Source: Abyssibius alkaniclasticus (GTDB lineage: Bacteria; Pseudomonadota; Alphaproteobacteria; Rhodobacterales; Rhodobacteraceae). Taken from it: 64,000 bases of DNA. Position 1 is the first letter of the stretch, and every line of letters begins with the position of its first letter. A program made the position numbers and the translations under genes. Below, piece after piece: positions 24,971-32,796 of this stretch. The DNA lies in assembly GCF_020447305.1 (NCBI RefSeq), contig NZ_CP095732.1:2202501-2266500 (forward strand), in the 5' to 3' direction. The notes beneath the pieces were generated by a model. That model did not search any database and had not been told where the DNA came from. It saw only the letters and a list, made by a program, of their open reading frames with translations.

Positions 24971-26386
24971 ATGGCTGGCGGCCTGTCAGCAGATGAGGAA
25001 CAAGCGCTGCAACTGGCGGGTGCCCAGGCCATTGCCTATCGACGCTCTGTGCCGGACAGGCCGGTCACGCCGCGCATCGGGCTTGATGAGGCCGTTGCCC
25101 GGTTCAGAACCCCGCTGGATGAAGACGGAATTCCTGCTGAACAGGTGATCAACACTTTGGCGCGCAACGCCGATGACGGGCTGAACCAGATGAGCGGGCC
25201 CAATTTTTATGGCTATGTGCTTGGCGCATCCCATCCGGTGGGTGTGGCGGCCGATATGCTGGTATCGGCTTGGGGGCAGAATGCAGGTTCGGCCTATGAA
25301 ACCCCCGCCATAACGGGCATGGAGCGCGCGGTTTGTGATTGGGTGATCAACCTGCTGGGCCTGCCGGATGACAGCGGTGCAGGCATTGTCACCGGCGCAA
25401 CCGCCGCCAATATGGCCGGTATCATGGTGGCGCGAAATGCCCTGCTGGCGGCCCAGGGCTGGGATGTTGAAGCCAGGGGCCTGTTTGGTGCGCCCGAAAT
25501 CCCGGTGTTGGTGGGCGATGCGGCGCATTCCGCCCCCATTGCCGGATTGCGCTATGCCGGGCTTGGCGCGGAACGGCTGGTGCGGGTGCCTGTCAATGCC
25601 GAGGGGCAGATTCTGCCCGATACGTTTTTGCACGCCCTGAACACATGCGAACGCCCGCCCTTGGTTGTTTTACAGGCCGGGCAGATCAATTCGGGCGCAT
25701 TTGACCCCTTTGCCGAAATCATTCCCGCCGTGCATGAAAAAGGCGGCTGGGTGCATGTGGATGGCGCATTTGGCCTTTGGCTGGCGGCGGTGCCGGAACT
25801 GGCCGACCGGTTGCGCGGTGTCGCGTTGGCCGATAGTTGGGCGGTTGACCTGCACAAATGGCTGAACGCGCCCTTTGATGCGGGCATGGTCATCTGCCGC
25901 GACCGCGCGCCGCTTGTGCGCTCGATGTCGGCGCGGGGGGCTTATCTGCCCGACCTGACCGCACATTGGGAACCGGCAGATTCCACCCCCGAGCTTTCGC
26001 GCCGCGCCCGTGGTGTGCCGAGCTATGCCATTTTGCGGCATTTGGGGCGCAAGGGCGTGCGTGAACTGGTGGCGCGCCACTGCCGCCTTGCTGCGCGTGT
26101 GGCCACGGCGCTTGGCGCTGTGCCCGGTGTGACGATCTTGAACACGGTTCATTGCAATCAGGTGGCCATAACCTTTGGGCAGGGCGCGGTTGGCGACCGG
26201 CAAACCGACGCGGTGCTGAGAATCATCCAGCAACGCGGCAAGGTTTACCCAACGCATGGCGCATGGCGCGGGCGGCATATCATTCGCGTGTCCATCATCG
26301 GATATGCGACGATGGACAGCCATATCGACAGATTGATTGATGAGATCACCCTGGCTTGGCAACAGGTTCAGGGCAGTGAAAGATAA
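24971..26386 (+). CDS. Group II PLP-dependent amino acid decarboxylase, substrate unknown
   Basis: Aromatic-amino-acid/glutamate decarboxylase superfamily member of 471 aa. The PLP lysine is in SWAVDLHKWLNAPFDAG, the cofactor Asp/Ala pair in VHVDGAFGLW, and TGATAANMAGIMVAR is the phosphate-binding loop. Translation starts one base after the dihydropyrimidinase stop, so it is made together with that enzyme. Nothing in the reductive pyrimidine pathway requires a decarboxylase. An aspartate-type activity giving beta-alanine would feed the same transaminase, but this is only a suggestion; an aminoacyl decarboxylase acting on an unrelated import substrate is equally possible. Confidence 0.82.
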   Translation: MAGGLSADEEQALQLAGAQAIAYRRSVPDRPVTPRIGLDEAVARFRTPLDEDGIPAEQVINTLARNADDGLNQMSGPNFYGYVLGASHPVGVAADMLVSAWGQNAGSAYETPAITGMERAVCDWVINLLGLPDDSGAGIVTGATAANMAGIMVARNALLAAQGWDVEARGLFGAPEIPVLVGDAAHSAPIAGLRYAGLGAERLVRVPVNAEGQILPDTFLHALNTCERPPLVVLQAGQINSGAFDPFAEIIPAVHEKGGWVHVDGAFGLWLAAVPELADRLRGVALADSWAVDLHKWLNAPFDAGMVICRDRAPLVRSMSARGAYLPDLTAHWEPADSTPELSRRARGVPSYAILRHLGRKGVRELVARHCRLAARVATALGAVPGVTILNTVHCNQVAITFGQGAVGDRQTDAVLRIIQQRGKVYPTHGAWRGRHIIRVSIIGYATMDSHIDRLIDEITLAWQQVQGSER

Positions 26387-26468
26387 AGGTGTTTATGAGG
26401 TGTAGAAGCGTGACGACATGCGCTGCGCGCGAACAAGCCAGCGAATTGCAACAGACTGGAAAGACAGA

Positions 26469-27167
26469 ATGACAAAGACAGCAATTATAACCGCGGGCGG
26501 TAGCGGCATGGGCGCGGATGCGGCGCGGCGGTTGGCGGCCGAGGGCTATATGGTGGCGATTCTGTCCAGTTCGGGCAAGGGGGCGGCATTGGCTGAAGAG
26601 CTTGGCGGGGTGGGTGTGACCGGGTCCAACCAATCCAATGATGATCTGCGCCGCCTTGTCGATGTGACGATGGAAAAATGGGGCCGGGTTGATGCGCTGG
26701 TCAATTCCGCAGGCCACGGCCCCCGTGCGCCAGTTCTGGAGCTGAGCGACGATGACTGGCACACCGGCCTGGATGTGTATTTTCTGAATGTCGTGCGCCC
26801 AACCCGGCTGGTGGCACCGATCATGGTGGCGCAGGGCGGTGGTGCAATCGTCAATATCTCGACCTTTGCCGCCTTTGAGCCTGACCCGGTTTTCCCGACC
26901 TCCGGCGTGTTTCGTGCAGGTTTGGCGGCCTATACCAAGCTGTTTGCGGATAAATATGCGCCCGATAATGTGCGCATGAACAATGTGCTGCCCGGCTTTA
27001 TTGATAGCCTGCCCGAGAAAGACGAGTTCCGGGTGCGCGTTCCGATGGGGCGCTATGGCAAAACCGGGGAAATATCGGCAACCGTGGCGTTTTTGCTGAG
27101 CGAGGGGGCCGGGTATATTACCGGGCAGAATCTGCGCGTTGATGGCGGGATTACGAGGTCTGTATGA
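26469..27167 (+). CDS. SDR-family protein lacking the catalytic Tyr and Lys
   Basis: Rossmann-fold protein of 232 aa with the cofactor motif TAGGSGMG (8-15), NSAGHG (79-84) and the C-terminal TGQNLRVDGG. The catalytic Ser is kept (S131 in VNISTFAAF), but the usual Tyr-x3-Lys is replaced by S145-G-V-F-R149 directly before the AGLAAYTK helix. It therefore probably cannot act as a classical dehydrogenase. The start at 26469 was chosen because MTKTAIITAGG aligns with the family start; the upstream extension is not SDR-like. The stop overlaps the next ABC ATPase start by ATGA, tying it to the transporter. It may bind a nucleotide or substrate, or use other catalytic residues. Confidence 0.8.
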   Translation: MTKTAIITAGGSGMGADAARRLAAEGYMVAILSSSGKGAALAEELGGVGVTGSNQSNDDLRRLVDVTMEKWGRVDALVNSAGHGPRAPVLELSDDDWHTGLDVYFLNVVRPTRLVAPIMVAQGGGAIVNISTFAAFEPDPVFPTSGVFRAGLAAYTKLFADKYAPDNVRMNNVLPGFIDSLPEKDEFRVRVPMGRYGKTGEISATVAFLLSEGAGYITGQNLRVDGGITRSV

Positions 27168-27946
27168 GCGAGCATCCAGTTATTACCGCCGAAAAGCTCG
27201 GCCTGACGTTTGAAACAAATGATGGGCCGATCCATGCGCTCAAGGATGTGGACCTGACCATCAACAAGGGTGAGTTTGTCAGCTTTATCGGGCCTTCGGG
27301 CTGCGGGAAAACCACGTTTCTGCGGGTTGTGGCCGATCTGGAACAGGCCACGGCGGGGCAGGTGAGTGTTAATGGCATGACCCCGCGCGAAGCGCGTCTT
27401 TCGCGCGCCTATGGTTATGTGTTTCAGGCCGCGGGCCTGCTGCCCTGGCGCACGATTGGCGGCAATATCCGCCTGCCCTTGCAGGTTATGGGCATTCCCA
27501 AAGCCGACCATGCGGCGCGGGTAAAGCGCGTGCTGGAGCTGGTGGACCTTGGGAATTTCGAGAAGAAATTCCCCTGGCAGCTTTCCGGCGGGATGCAGCA
27601 GCGCGCCAGTATTGCCCGCGCGCTGGCCTTTGATGCCGATCTGTTGCTGATGGACGAGCCTTTCGGGGCGCTCGATGAAATTGTGCGCGACCATCTGAAC
27701 GAGCAGCTTCTGGCGCTGTGGCGGCGCACCGAAAAGACCATTTGTTTCGTGACCCATTCCATCCCCGAGGCGGTGTATCTGTCCTCCAAAATCGTCGTCA
27801 TGTCGCCGCGTCCGGGCCGGGTGACGGATATCATCGAGTCCACCTTGCCCGCCGAGCGCCCGCTCGAAATCCGCGATAGTGCCGAGTTTCTGGCCATTGC
27901 GGCGCGGGTGCGTGACGGGCTGCGCGCGGGGCATAGTTATGATTAA
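27164..27946 (+). CDS. NitT/TauT-family ABC transporter ATP-binding protein
   Basis: ATPase of 260 aa. Walker A is GPSGCGKTT, the Q-loop is VFQAAGLLPWRT (LLPW is typical of the nitrate/taurine/thiamine-precursor subfamily), the signature is LSGGMQQR and Walker B is LLLMDEPFGALD. It is encoded with two permeases and an NMT1-type binding protein, all overlapping. Lying inside the pyrimidine cluster, the importer most likely takes up a pyrimidine, dihydropyrimidine or carbamoyl compound. Confidence 0.92.
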   Translation: MSEHPVITAEKLGLTFETNDGPIHALKDVDLTINKGEFVSFIGPSGCGKTTFLRVVADLEQATAGQVSVNGMTPREARLSRAYGYVFQAAGLLPWRTIGGNIRLPLQVMGIPKADHAARVKRVLELVDLGNFEKKFPWQLSGGMQQRASIARALAFDADLLLMDEPFGALDEIVRDHLNEQLLALWRRTEKTICFVTHSIPEAVYLSSKIVVMSPRPGRVTDIIESTLPAERPLEIRDSAEFLAIAARVRDGLRAGHSYD

Positions 27947-28808
27947 GGGCAAGCTGCTTCCCGTCCTCACCATCATCCTTGCAATCATCGCAATCTGGTA
28001 TGCGATGACTGTGGTGCTGAATGCCAAATGGACCTATGACCAGGCCGCGCGTGCCGGGGTCGAGGTATCATTCTCTGAAATGGTGGCCGATACGATGGGC
28101 CAGGAGCGGCCCGTGCTGCCCGCCCCGCACCAGGTGGCGGCGGAGATTTGGAAAACCACGGCCGAGCAGAATGTCACCTCGCGGCGCAGCCTTGTTTACC
28201 ACGGCTGGGTAACGCTGACCGCCACGCTGCTGGGCTTTGCCATTGGCACCGCGCTTGGGATCAGCATTGCCATTGGCATTGTCTATAGCCGGGTGATGGA
28301 TGGCTCGGTCATGCCCTGGGTGATTGCCAGCCAGACCATTCCCATTCTGGCCATCGCGCCAATGGTGGTTGTGATGTTCAACTCGATGGGGGTGACGGGG
28401 CTGCTGCCCAAGGCGGTCATCTCGGCCTATCTGTCGTTCTTTCCGGTGACTGTTGGCATGGTCAAAGGGTTGCGCGCGCCCGAGGGGCATTTGCTGGACC
28501 TGATGAAAACCTACAATGCCAGCGGGCTTTCGGTTTTGTGGAAGCTAAGATTGCCGGCGTCCATGCCCTATCTGTTTGCCAGTCTCAAAATTGCAATGGC
28601 CGCCAGTCTGGTGGGCGCGATTGTGGGGGAAATGCCGACAGGGGCCAAGGCGGGCTTTGGCGCACGCCTGCTGGTCGGCAGCCAGTTTGGCCAGCCGCTG
28701 ACGATATGGTCGGCGCTGATCGGGGCGGCGGTTTTGGCGGGGCTGCTCTTGGTGATCATCAGCATCATCCAGGGCCTGACGCTCAAACGCATGGGGATGG
28801 CGCAATGA
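27939..28808 (+). CDS. NitT/TauT-family ABC transporter permease 1
   Basis: BPD-type inner-membrane permease of 289 aa. After the first membrane helix there is an extended periplasmic stretch (about residues 30-80), then five further helices. The coupling region MKTYNASGLSVLWKLRLPASMPYLFASLK is the EAA-like loop of this subfamily. The ATG at 27939 overlaps the ATPase gene by 8 nt. The stop overlaps the second permease by ATGA. Confidence 0.9.
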   Translation: MIKGKLLPVLTIILAIIAIWYAMTVVLNAKWTYDQAARAGVEVSFSEMVADTMGQERPVLPAPHQVAAEIWKTTAEQNVTSRRSLVYHGWVTLTATLLGFAIGTALGISIAIGIVYSRVMDGSVMPWVIASQTIPILAIAPMVVVMFNSMGVTGLLPKAVISAYLSFFPVTVGMVKGLRAPEGHLLDLMKTYNASGLSVLWKLRLPASMPYLFASLKIAMAASLVGAIVGEMPTGAKAGFGARLLVGSQFGQPLTIWSALIGAAVLAGLLLVIISIIQGLTLKRMGMAQ

Positions 28809-29644
28809 TCCAGTGGTTTATTCTTGCGCTCGCGGTTTGGGTTGTCGCCTTCATGGTGAATCTCTGGCTGGTGCAGCGCAACGATTTTCTGTCGCGCCTT
28901 GCCATGCCAATCACGCTTGGCGTGGCGCTGATCGTGCTGTGGGAAGGTATTGTGCTGGGCTTTGACGTATCCCCCATTGTGCTGCCCGCCCCAAGCAGCA
29001 TTTGGGCGCGTTTCTGGGCCGAAACCCCCACGCTTTGGGCCGATTTCGTGCAAACCTTCGTCGGCGGCGCGCTGAGCGGCTATATCATGGGCTGCGGGGC
29101 CGGCTTTGTGGTGGCCGTGCTGGTGGATCGCTCGCCGTTTTTGCGCGCCGGGCTGCTGCCGGTGGGCAATTTCATTGCCGCATTGCCGATTATCGGCATC
29201 GCGCCGATTTTCGTGATGTGGTTTGGCTTTGGCTGGGAATCCAAGGCTGCCGTTGTGGTGGCGATGGTGTTCTTCCCCATGCTCATCAACACGGTGGCGG
29301 GGCTGCAATCGGCCGATGCGATGCAGCGCGACCTGATGCGCACCTATGCCGCCAGCTATCCGCAAACGCTGCTGAAACTGCGGCTGCCCTCGGCGGCGCC
29401 CTTTATCTTCAACGGGCTTAAAATCTGCACCACTTTGGCGCTGATCGGCGCTATTGTTGCAGAATTCTTTGGTTCGCCTATCGTGGGAATGGGTTTTCGC
29501 ATTTCCACGGGGGCGGGCCGCCTGGAACTTGATATGGTCTGGGCAACGATTGTAGTCGCGGCGCTTGCCGGGTCTGCATTTTACGGCGTGGTTGCGCTAT
29601 TTGAAAAGCGCGTCACATTCTGGCATCCAAGCCAACGGCGCTGA
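28805..29644 (+). CDS. NitT/TauT-family ABC transporter permease 2
   Basis: Second permease, 279 aa, with the same architecture and coupling loop (MRTYAASYPQTLLKLRLPSAAPFIFNGLK). Two different permease subunits suggest a heterodimeric channel, which is less usual than the homodimer of SsuC or TauC. The start ATG at 28805 lies in the ATGA overlap with permease 1; longer frames are artefacts reaching into that gene. Confidence 0.9.
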   Translation: MIQWFILALAVWVVAFMVNLWLVQRNDFLSRLAMPITLGVALIVLWEGIVLGFDVSPIVLPAPSSIWARFWAETPTLWADFVQTFVGGALSGYIMGCGAGFVVAVLVDRSPFLRAGLLPVGNFIAALPIIGIAPIFVMWFGFGWESKAAVVVAMVFFPMLINTVAGLQSADAMQRDLMRTYAASYPQTLLKLRLPSAAPFIFNGLKICTTLALIGAIVAEFFGSPIVGMGFRISTGAGRLELDMVWATIVVAALAGSAFYGVVALFEKRVTFWHPSQRR

Positions 29645-29666
29645 GACGCCGCAACACAGGGAGACG

Positions 29667-30659
29667 ATGATGAAGAAGCTACTGATCGGAACCGCAATGG
29701 GCGCAATGGCGCTGCTGCCCCTTGCCGCAACTGCGCAGGAAGATGTGACCATTCAGCTTAAATGGGTCACGCAGGCGCAGTTTGCAGGCTATTACGTTGC
29801 GCTGGAAAACGGCTACTACGAAGAAGAGGGCCTGAATGTAACAATCAATGCCGGTGGCCCGGATATCGCCCCCGCGCAGGTGATCGCGGCTGGCGGTGCC
29901 GATGTGATCGTCGACTGGATGCCATCGGCTCTGGCCGCGCGTGAACGTGGCGTGCCGCTGGTGAACATCGCCCAGCCGTTCAAATCATCCGGCATGATGC
30001 TGACCTGCATGGCCGATAGCGGCGTGACCGGCCCTGAAGACTTTCCCGGCCGCACGCTTGGGGTGTGGTTCTTTGGCAACGAATATCCGTTCCTTGGCTG
30101 GATGGCCGCGCTTGGCATTCCCACCAATGGCGGGGCGGATGGTGTCGAGGTGCTGAAGCAGGGCTTCAACGTTGACCCGCTGCTGCAGGGCCAGGCCGAT
30201 TGCATTTCGACCATGACCTATAACGAATACTGGCAGGTGATTGATGCCGGCATTACGCCCGAGCAGCTTGTGACCTTCAAATATGAAGACCAGGGCGTGG
30301 CCACGCTTGAAGACGGTCTTTATGTGATGGAAGACAACCTGAATGATCCGGCATTCGTTGACCGGATGGCACGCTTTGTGCGCGCCTCGATGCGCGGCTG
30401 GAAATGGGCTGAGGAAAACCCGGAAGATGCCGCCATGATCGTTCTGGAATATGACGAAACCGGTGCCCAGACCGAGGCGCACCAGATTCGCATGATGACC
30501 GAGGTTGCCAAGCTGACCGCGGGCAGCAACGGCACGCTTGATGTTGCCGATTACGACCGCACCGTTGCCACATTGCTTGGCACCGAGTCCGACCCGGTCA
30601 TTACCCGTGCGCCGGAAGGTGCCTGGACCCATGCCGTGACCGATCTGGCCTTTCAATAA
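29667..30659 (+). CDS. NMT1/THI5-like periplasmic substrate-binding protein
   Basis: Secreted binding protein of 330 aa. A signal peptide occupies residues 1-23 (MMKKLLIG ... LLPLAATAQ, cleavage after TAQ or ATA). The mature N-terminus IQLKWVTQAQFAGYYVALENGYY is the signature of NMT1/THI5-like proteins that bind pyrimidine-type ligands such as the thiamine precursor HMP. That ligand class agrees with a role in pyrimidine uptake. It starts at ATG 29667 after GGGAGACG. A stable hairpin follows the stop. Confidence 0.9.
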   Translation: MMKKLLIGTAMGAMALLPLAATAQEDVTIQLKWVTQAQFAGYYVALENGYYEEEGLNVTINAGGPDIAPAQVIAAGGADVIVDWMPSALAARERGVPLVNIAQPFKSSGMMLTCMADSGVTGPEDFPGRTLGVWFFGNEYPFLGWMAALGIPTNGGADGVEVLKQGFNVDPLLQGQADCISTMTYNEYWQVIDAGITPEQLVTFKYEDQGVATLEDGLYVMEDNLNDPAFVDRMARFVRASMRGWKWAEENPEDAAMIVLEYDETGAQTEAHQIRMMTEVAKLTAGSNGTLDVADYDRTVATLLGTESDPVITRAPEGAWTHAVTDLAFQ

Positions 30660-30667
30660 CTGAACAT

Positions 30668-30691
30668 GCGGGGCGCCTTCGGGCGCCCCGC
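30668..30691 (+). terminator. Strong hairpin with TTCG tetraloop after the ABC operon
   Basis: A perfect 10-bp stem GCGGGGCGCC/GGCGCCCCGC closed by TTCG starts 8 nt after the binding-protein stop. No U-tract follows (TGCATTTGG), so it may act as an mRNA 3' stabiliser or a rho-linked terminator rather than a classical intrinsic terminator. Confidence 0.6.
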
Positions 30692-30806
30692 TGCATTTGG
30701 CCCGGTATTGGCGTTGCACGCCTTATTTCCTTACTGTTTCACTCGTCTATTCGGTTGAAATTGGCCGATTTTACCAGTTGATAAAATTTCGAATCGCGCC
30801 TAGCAT

Positions 30807-30828
30807 TTCCTGACCAAATGATCAGGAA
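30807..30828. promoter_or_regulatory. RutR-type operator, class 2, upstream of preT
   Basis: 22-bp palindrome with core TGACCAAATGATCA and matching TTCC/GGAA flanks; half sites agree in 9 of 10 positions. It ends 53 bp before the preT start. The central AAAT is shared with the site before the second TetR gene (35661-35678) and differs from the class 1 sites. Confidence 0.7.
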
Positions 30829-30881
30829 TTGGCCAAGCTCAAGAAGCCGGACCCGATCAAAGCCAGAGAGGACCAACAGGA

Positions 30882-32198
30882 ATGGCCAGAATGCAACCGG
30901 GTATTGCCGCAGGACGACTGGGCGCCGAGGCGCTGTCAGAAAATTTTTCCGACCTGCATCCGCCACTGGATGCGCATGAGGCGCGGGTGGCGGCAGATCG
31001 GTGTTACTTCTGCCATGACGCGCCCTGCATGGTGGCCTGTCCGACCAGCATCGACATTCCGATGTTCATCCGCCAGATCGCGACGGGCACGCCCGAAGCC
31101 GCCGCGCGCACGATTTTTGACCAGAATATTCTGGGCGGCATGTGCGCCCGTGTCTGCCCGACCGAAACGCTCTGCGAAGAGGTTTGCGTGCGCGAGGTGG
31201 CCGAGGGCAAGCCGGTCATCATCGGCCAGTTGCAGCGTTATGCGACCGATGTGCTGATGGCCAAAGCCACGCACCCCTATACGCGCGCCGCCGCCACAGG
31301 CAAAACCGTGGCCGTGGTTGGCGCTGGCCCCGCCGGGCTGGCCGCCGCCCACCGTCTGGCCATGAAGGGCCATGATGTGGCGCTGTTTGATGCGCGCCAA
31401 AAGGGCGGGGGGCTGAATGAATTCGGCATCGCCTCGTATAAATCCACCAATGACTTTGCGCAGGCCGAGCTGGACTGGTTGCTGAAGATCGGCGGTATCA
31501 CCCCGCATTACGGCAAGAAGCTGGGCGCAGGGCTGACGCTGGAAAGCCTGCAGGCCGAGTATGACGCGGTGTTCCTGAGCATCGGGCTGGCGGGGGTGAA
31601 TGCGCTTGCCGTGCCGGGCCATGATCTGGACGGCGTGCAGGATGCGGTGGAATTCATCGCCACCTTGCGCCAGACAAAAGACCTGTCCACCCTGCCCATT
31701 GGCCGCCGTGTGGTGGTTATTGGCGGCGGGATGACGGCGATTGACGCCGCCGTGCAGGCCAAGCTGCTGGGGGCCGAGGATGTAACGCTCGCCTATCGCC
31801 GCACGCGCGAGGATATGGGCGCCAGCCGGTATGAGCAGGATCTGGCCGCCAGCCACGGTGTGAACCTGCTGTTCAACGCCGCCCCGCGCGCCATTACCGG
31901 CAGCAACAAGGTAGAGGCGATCGAGCTTGACCGCACCGATGCCAAGCTGAAGCCGACCGGCGAAGTGACCACGCTGGCCGCCGATCAGGTGTTCTGCGCC
32001 ATCGGCCAGACCCTGCTGGGCGCGCCCGAAGGGCTGGAGATTGAACGCCGCAAAATCGTCACCGACACGCGCGGGCGCACCAGCCTTGCCGGAGTCTGGG
32101 CAGGTGGCGACTGCGCGCTTGGCGGCGAAGACCTGACTGTGACCGCCGTCGCCGAGGGGCGCGATGCGGCAGAAGACATCCACCGGGCCTTGTCATGA
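30882..32198 (+). CDS. preT: NAD-dependent dihydropyrimidine dehydrogenase subunit PreT
   Basis: Flavin and Fe-S subunit (438 aa) that passes electrons between NAD(H) and the catalytic PreA. The N-terminal domain carries cysteine motifs CYFCHDAPCMVACP and CARVCPTETLCEEVC for two [4Fe-4S] clusters. FAD binding is at VVGAGPAGLAAA (about 145-156) and pyridine nucleotide binding at VVVIGGGMTAIDAA (about 283-296). ATG 30882 is preceded by GAGAGGA. The stop overlaps a small VOC gene, and preA follows two genes later. This first pathway step reduces uracil or thymine to the dihydro form. Confidence 0.93.
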   Translation: MARMQPGIAAGRLGAEALSENFSDLHPPLDAHEARVAADRCYFCHDAPCMVACPTSIDIPMFIRQIATGTPEAAARTIFDQNILGGMCARVCPTETLCEEVCVREVAEGKPVIIGQLQRYATDVLMAKATHPYTRAAATGKTVAVVGAGPAGLAAAHRLAMKGHDVALFDARQKGGGLNEFGIASYKSTNDFAQAELDWLLKIGGITPHYGKKLGAGLTLESLQAEYDAVFLSIGLAGVNALAVPGHDLDGVQDAVEFIATLRQTKDLSTLPIGRRVVVIGGGMTAIDAAVQAKLLGAEDVTLAYRRTREDMGASRYEQDLAASHGVNLLFNAAPRAITGSNKVEAIELDRTDAKLKPTGEVTTLAADQVFCAIGQTLLGAPEGLEIERRKIVTDTRGRTSLAGVWAGGDCALGGEDLTVTAVAEGRDAAEDIHRALS

Positions 32199-32380
32199 TC
32201 AAAAACATCAGCTTTCAGCAGATTCCAGTGCGCGATCAGCATCGTGCGCTGGTCTTTTATGCCGGCAAGCTGGGCTTCAAGCGGCATACCGATGCGCCGT
32301 GGAAGCCGGGTGTGCGCTGGGCCATGCTGCGCGACAGCGAAGGCGATCTCATCCTTTTGGAAAGCATGAAGGCGGGCTGA
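32195..32380 (+). CDS. Half-size VOC (glyoxalase-fold) protein
   Basis: Only 61 aa, one beta-alpha-beta-beta-beta module of the vicinal oxygen chelate fold: FQQIPVRDQHRALVFYAGKLGF then VRWAMLRDSEGDLILLES. Typical VOC proteins have two such modules (about 120 aa). The start overlaps preT by ATGA and the stop is one base before the next VOC gene, so it is translated in the series. It could be a natural half-domain that dimerises or pairs with its neighbour, or a truncated remnant. The retained Glu in LLES is the position of a metal ligand in many VOC enzymes. Confidence 0.6.
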   Translation: MIKNISFQQIPVRDQHRALVFYAGKLGFKRHTDAPWKPGVRWAMLRDSEGDLILLESMKAG

Positions 32381-32381
32381 T

Positions 32382-32765
32382 ATGGCGCATGTGATCGGAC
32401 TTGGCGGCCTGTTTCTGCATTCACCCGACCCCGACGCGCTGCGCGCATGGTATCATCGGGTTTTGGGGTTGGAATTTGAAAACTGGGGCGGCGTGGCATT
32501 GCCCGCCACACGCGCGGCCGAACAGCCAGGCGCGGCATCAGTTTTCAGCCTGTTTGGCGGCGAAAGTGACAATGCGGCTGCTGCGGATAAGGGCTTTATG
32601 TTCAATCTGATGGTGGATGATCTGGTGGGTATTCTGGCACGCTGTGCTGAACAGGGCGTGCTGCCTGTCCATCGGGAAGACATGGACGGAATTGGGCTAT
32701 TTGCCCATATAATAGACCCGGACGGGCGAAAAGTAGAACTTTGGGAACCTGTTGCGGCCAGCTGA
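32382..32765 (+). CDS. VOC (glyoxalase/bleomycin-resistance fold) family protein
   Basis: Full-length 127-aa VOC protein with two modules: GLFLHSPDPDALRAWYHRVLGLEFENWGG at the start and FNLMVDDLVGILARCAEQG ... IDPDGRKVELWEP at the end. The terminal Glu (VELWEP) is the usual second-module metal ligand; the first-module His sits in FLHSPD. It starts one base after the half-size VOC gene and ends 31 nt before preA. Its substrate is unknown; the position between the two dehydrogenase subunit genes suggests a helper or detoxifying role in the same pathway. Confidence 0.8.
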   Translation: MAHVIGLGGLFLHSPDPDALRAWYHRVLGLEFENWGGVALPATRAAEQPGAASVFSLFGGESDNAAAADKGFMFNLMVDDLVGILARCAEQGVLPVHREDMDGIGLFAHIIDPDGRKVELWEPVAAS

Positions 32766-32796
32766 ACAGCGGCCCGGCAATAGCGGAGGTTAAGAC

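Noticed and set aside
32195-32765. One VOC gene broken by a frameshift
   Set aside because: The second ORF is itself a complete two-module VOC protein, so the first is an extra module rather than a missing half.
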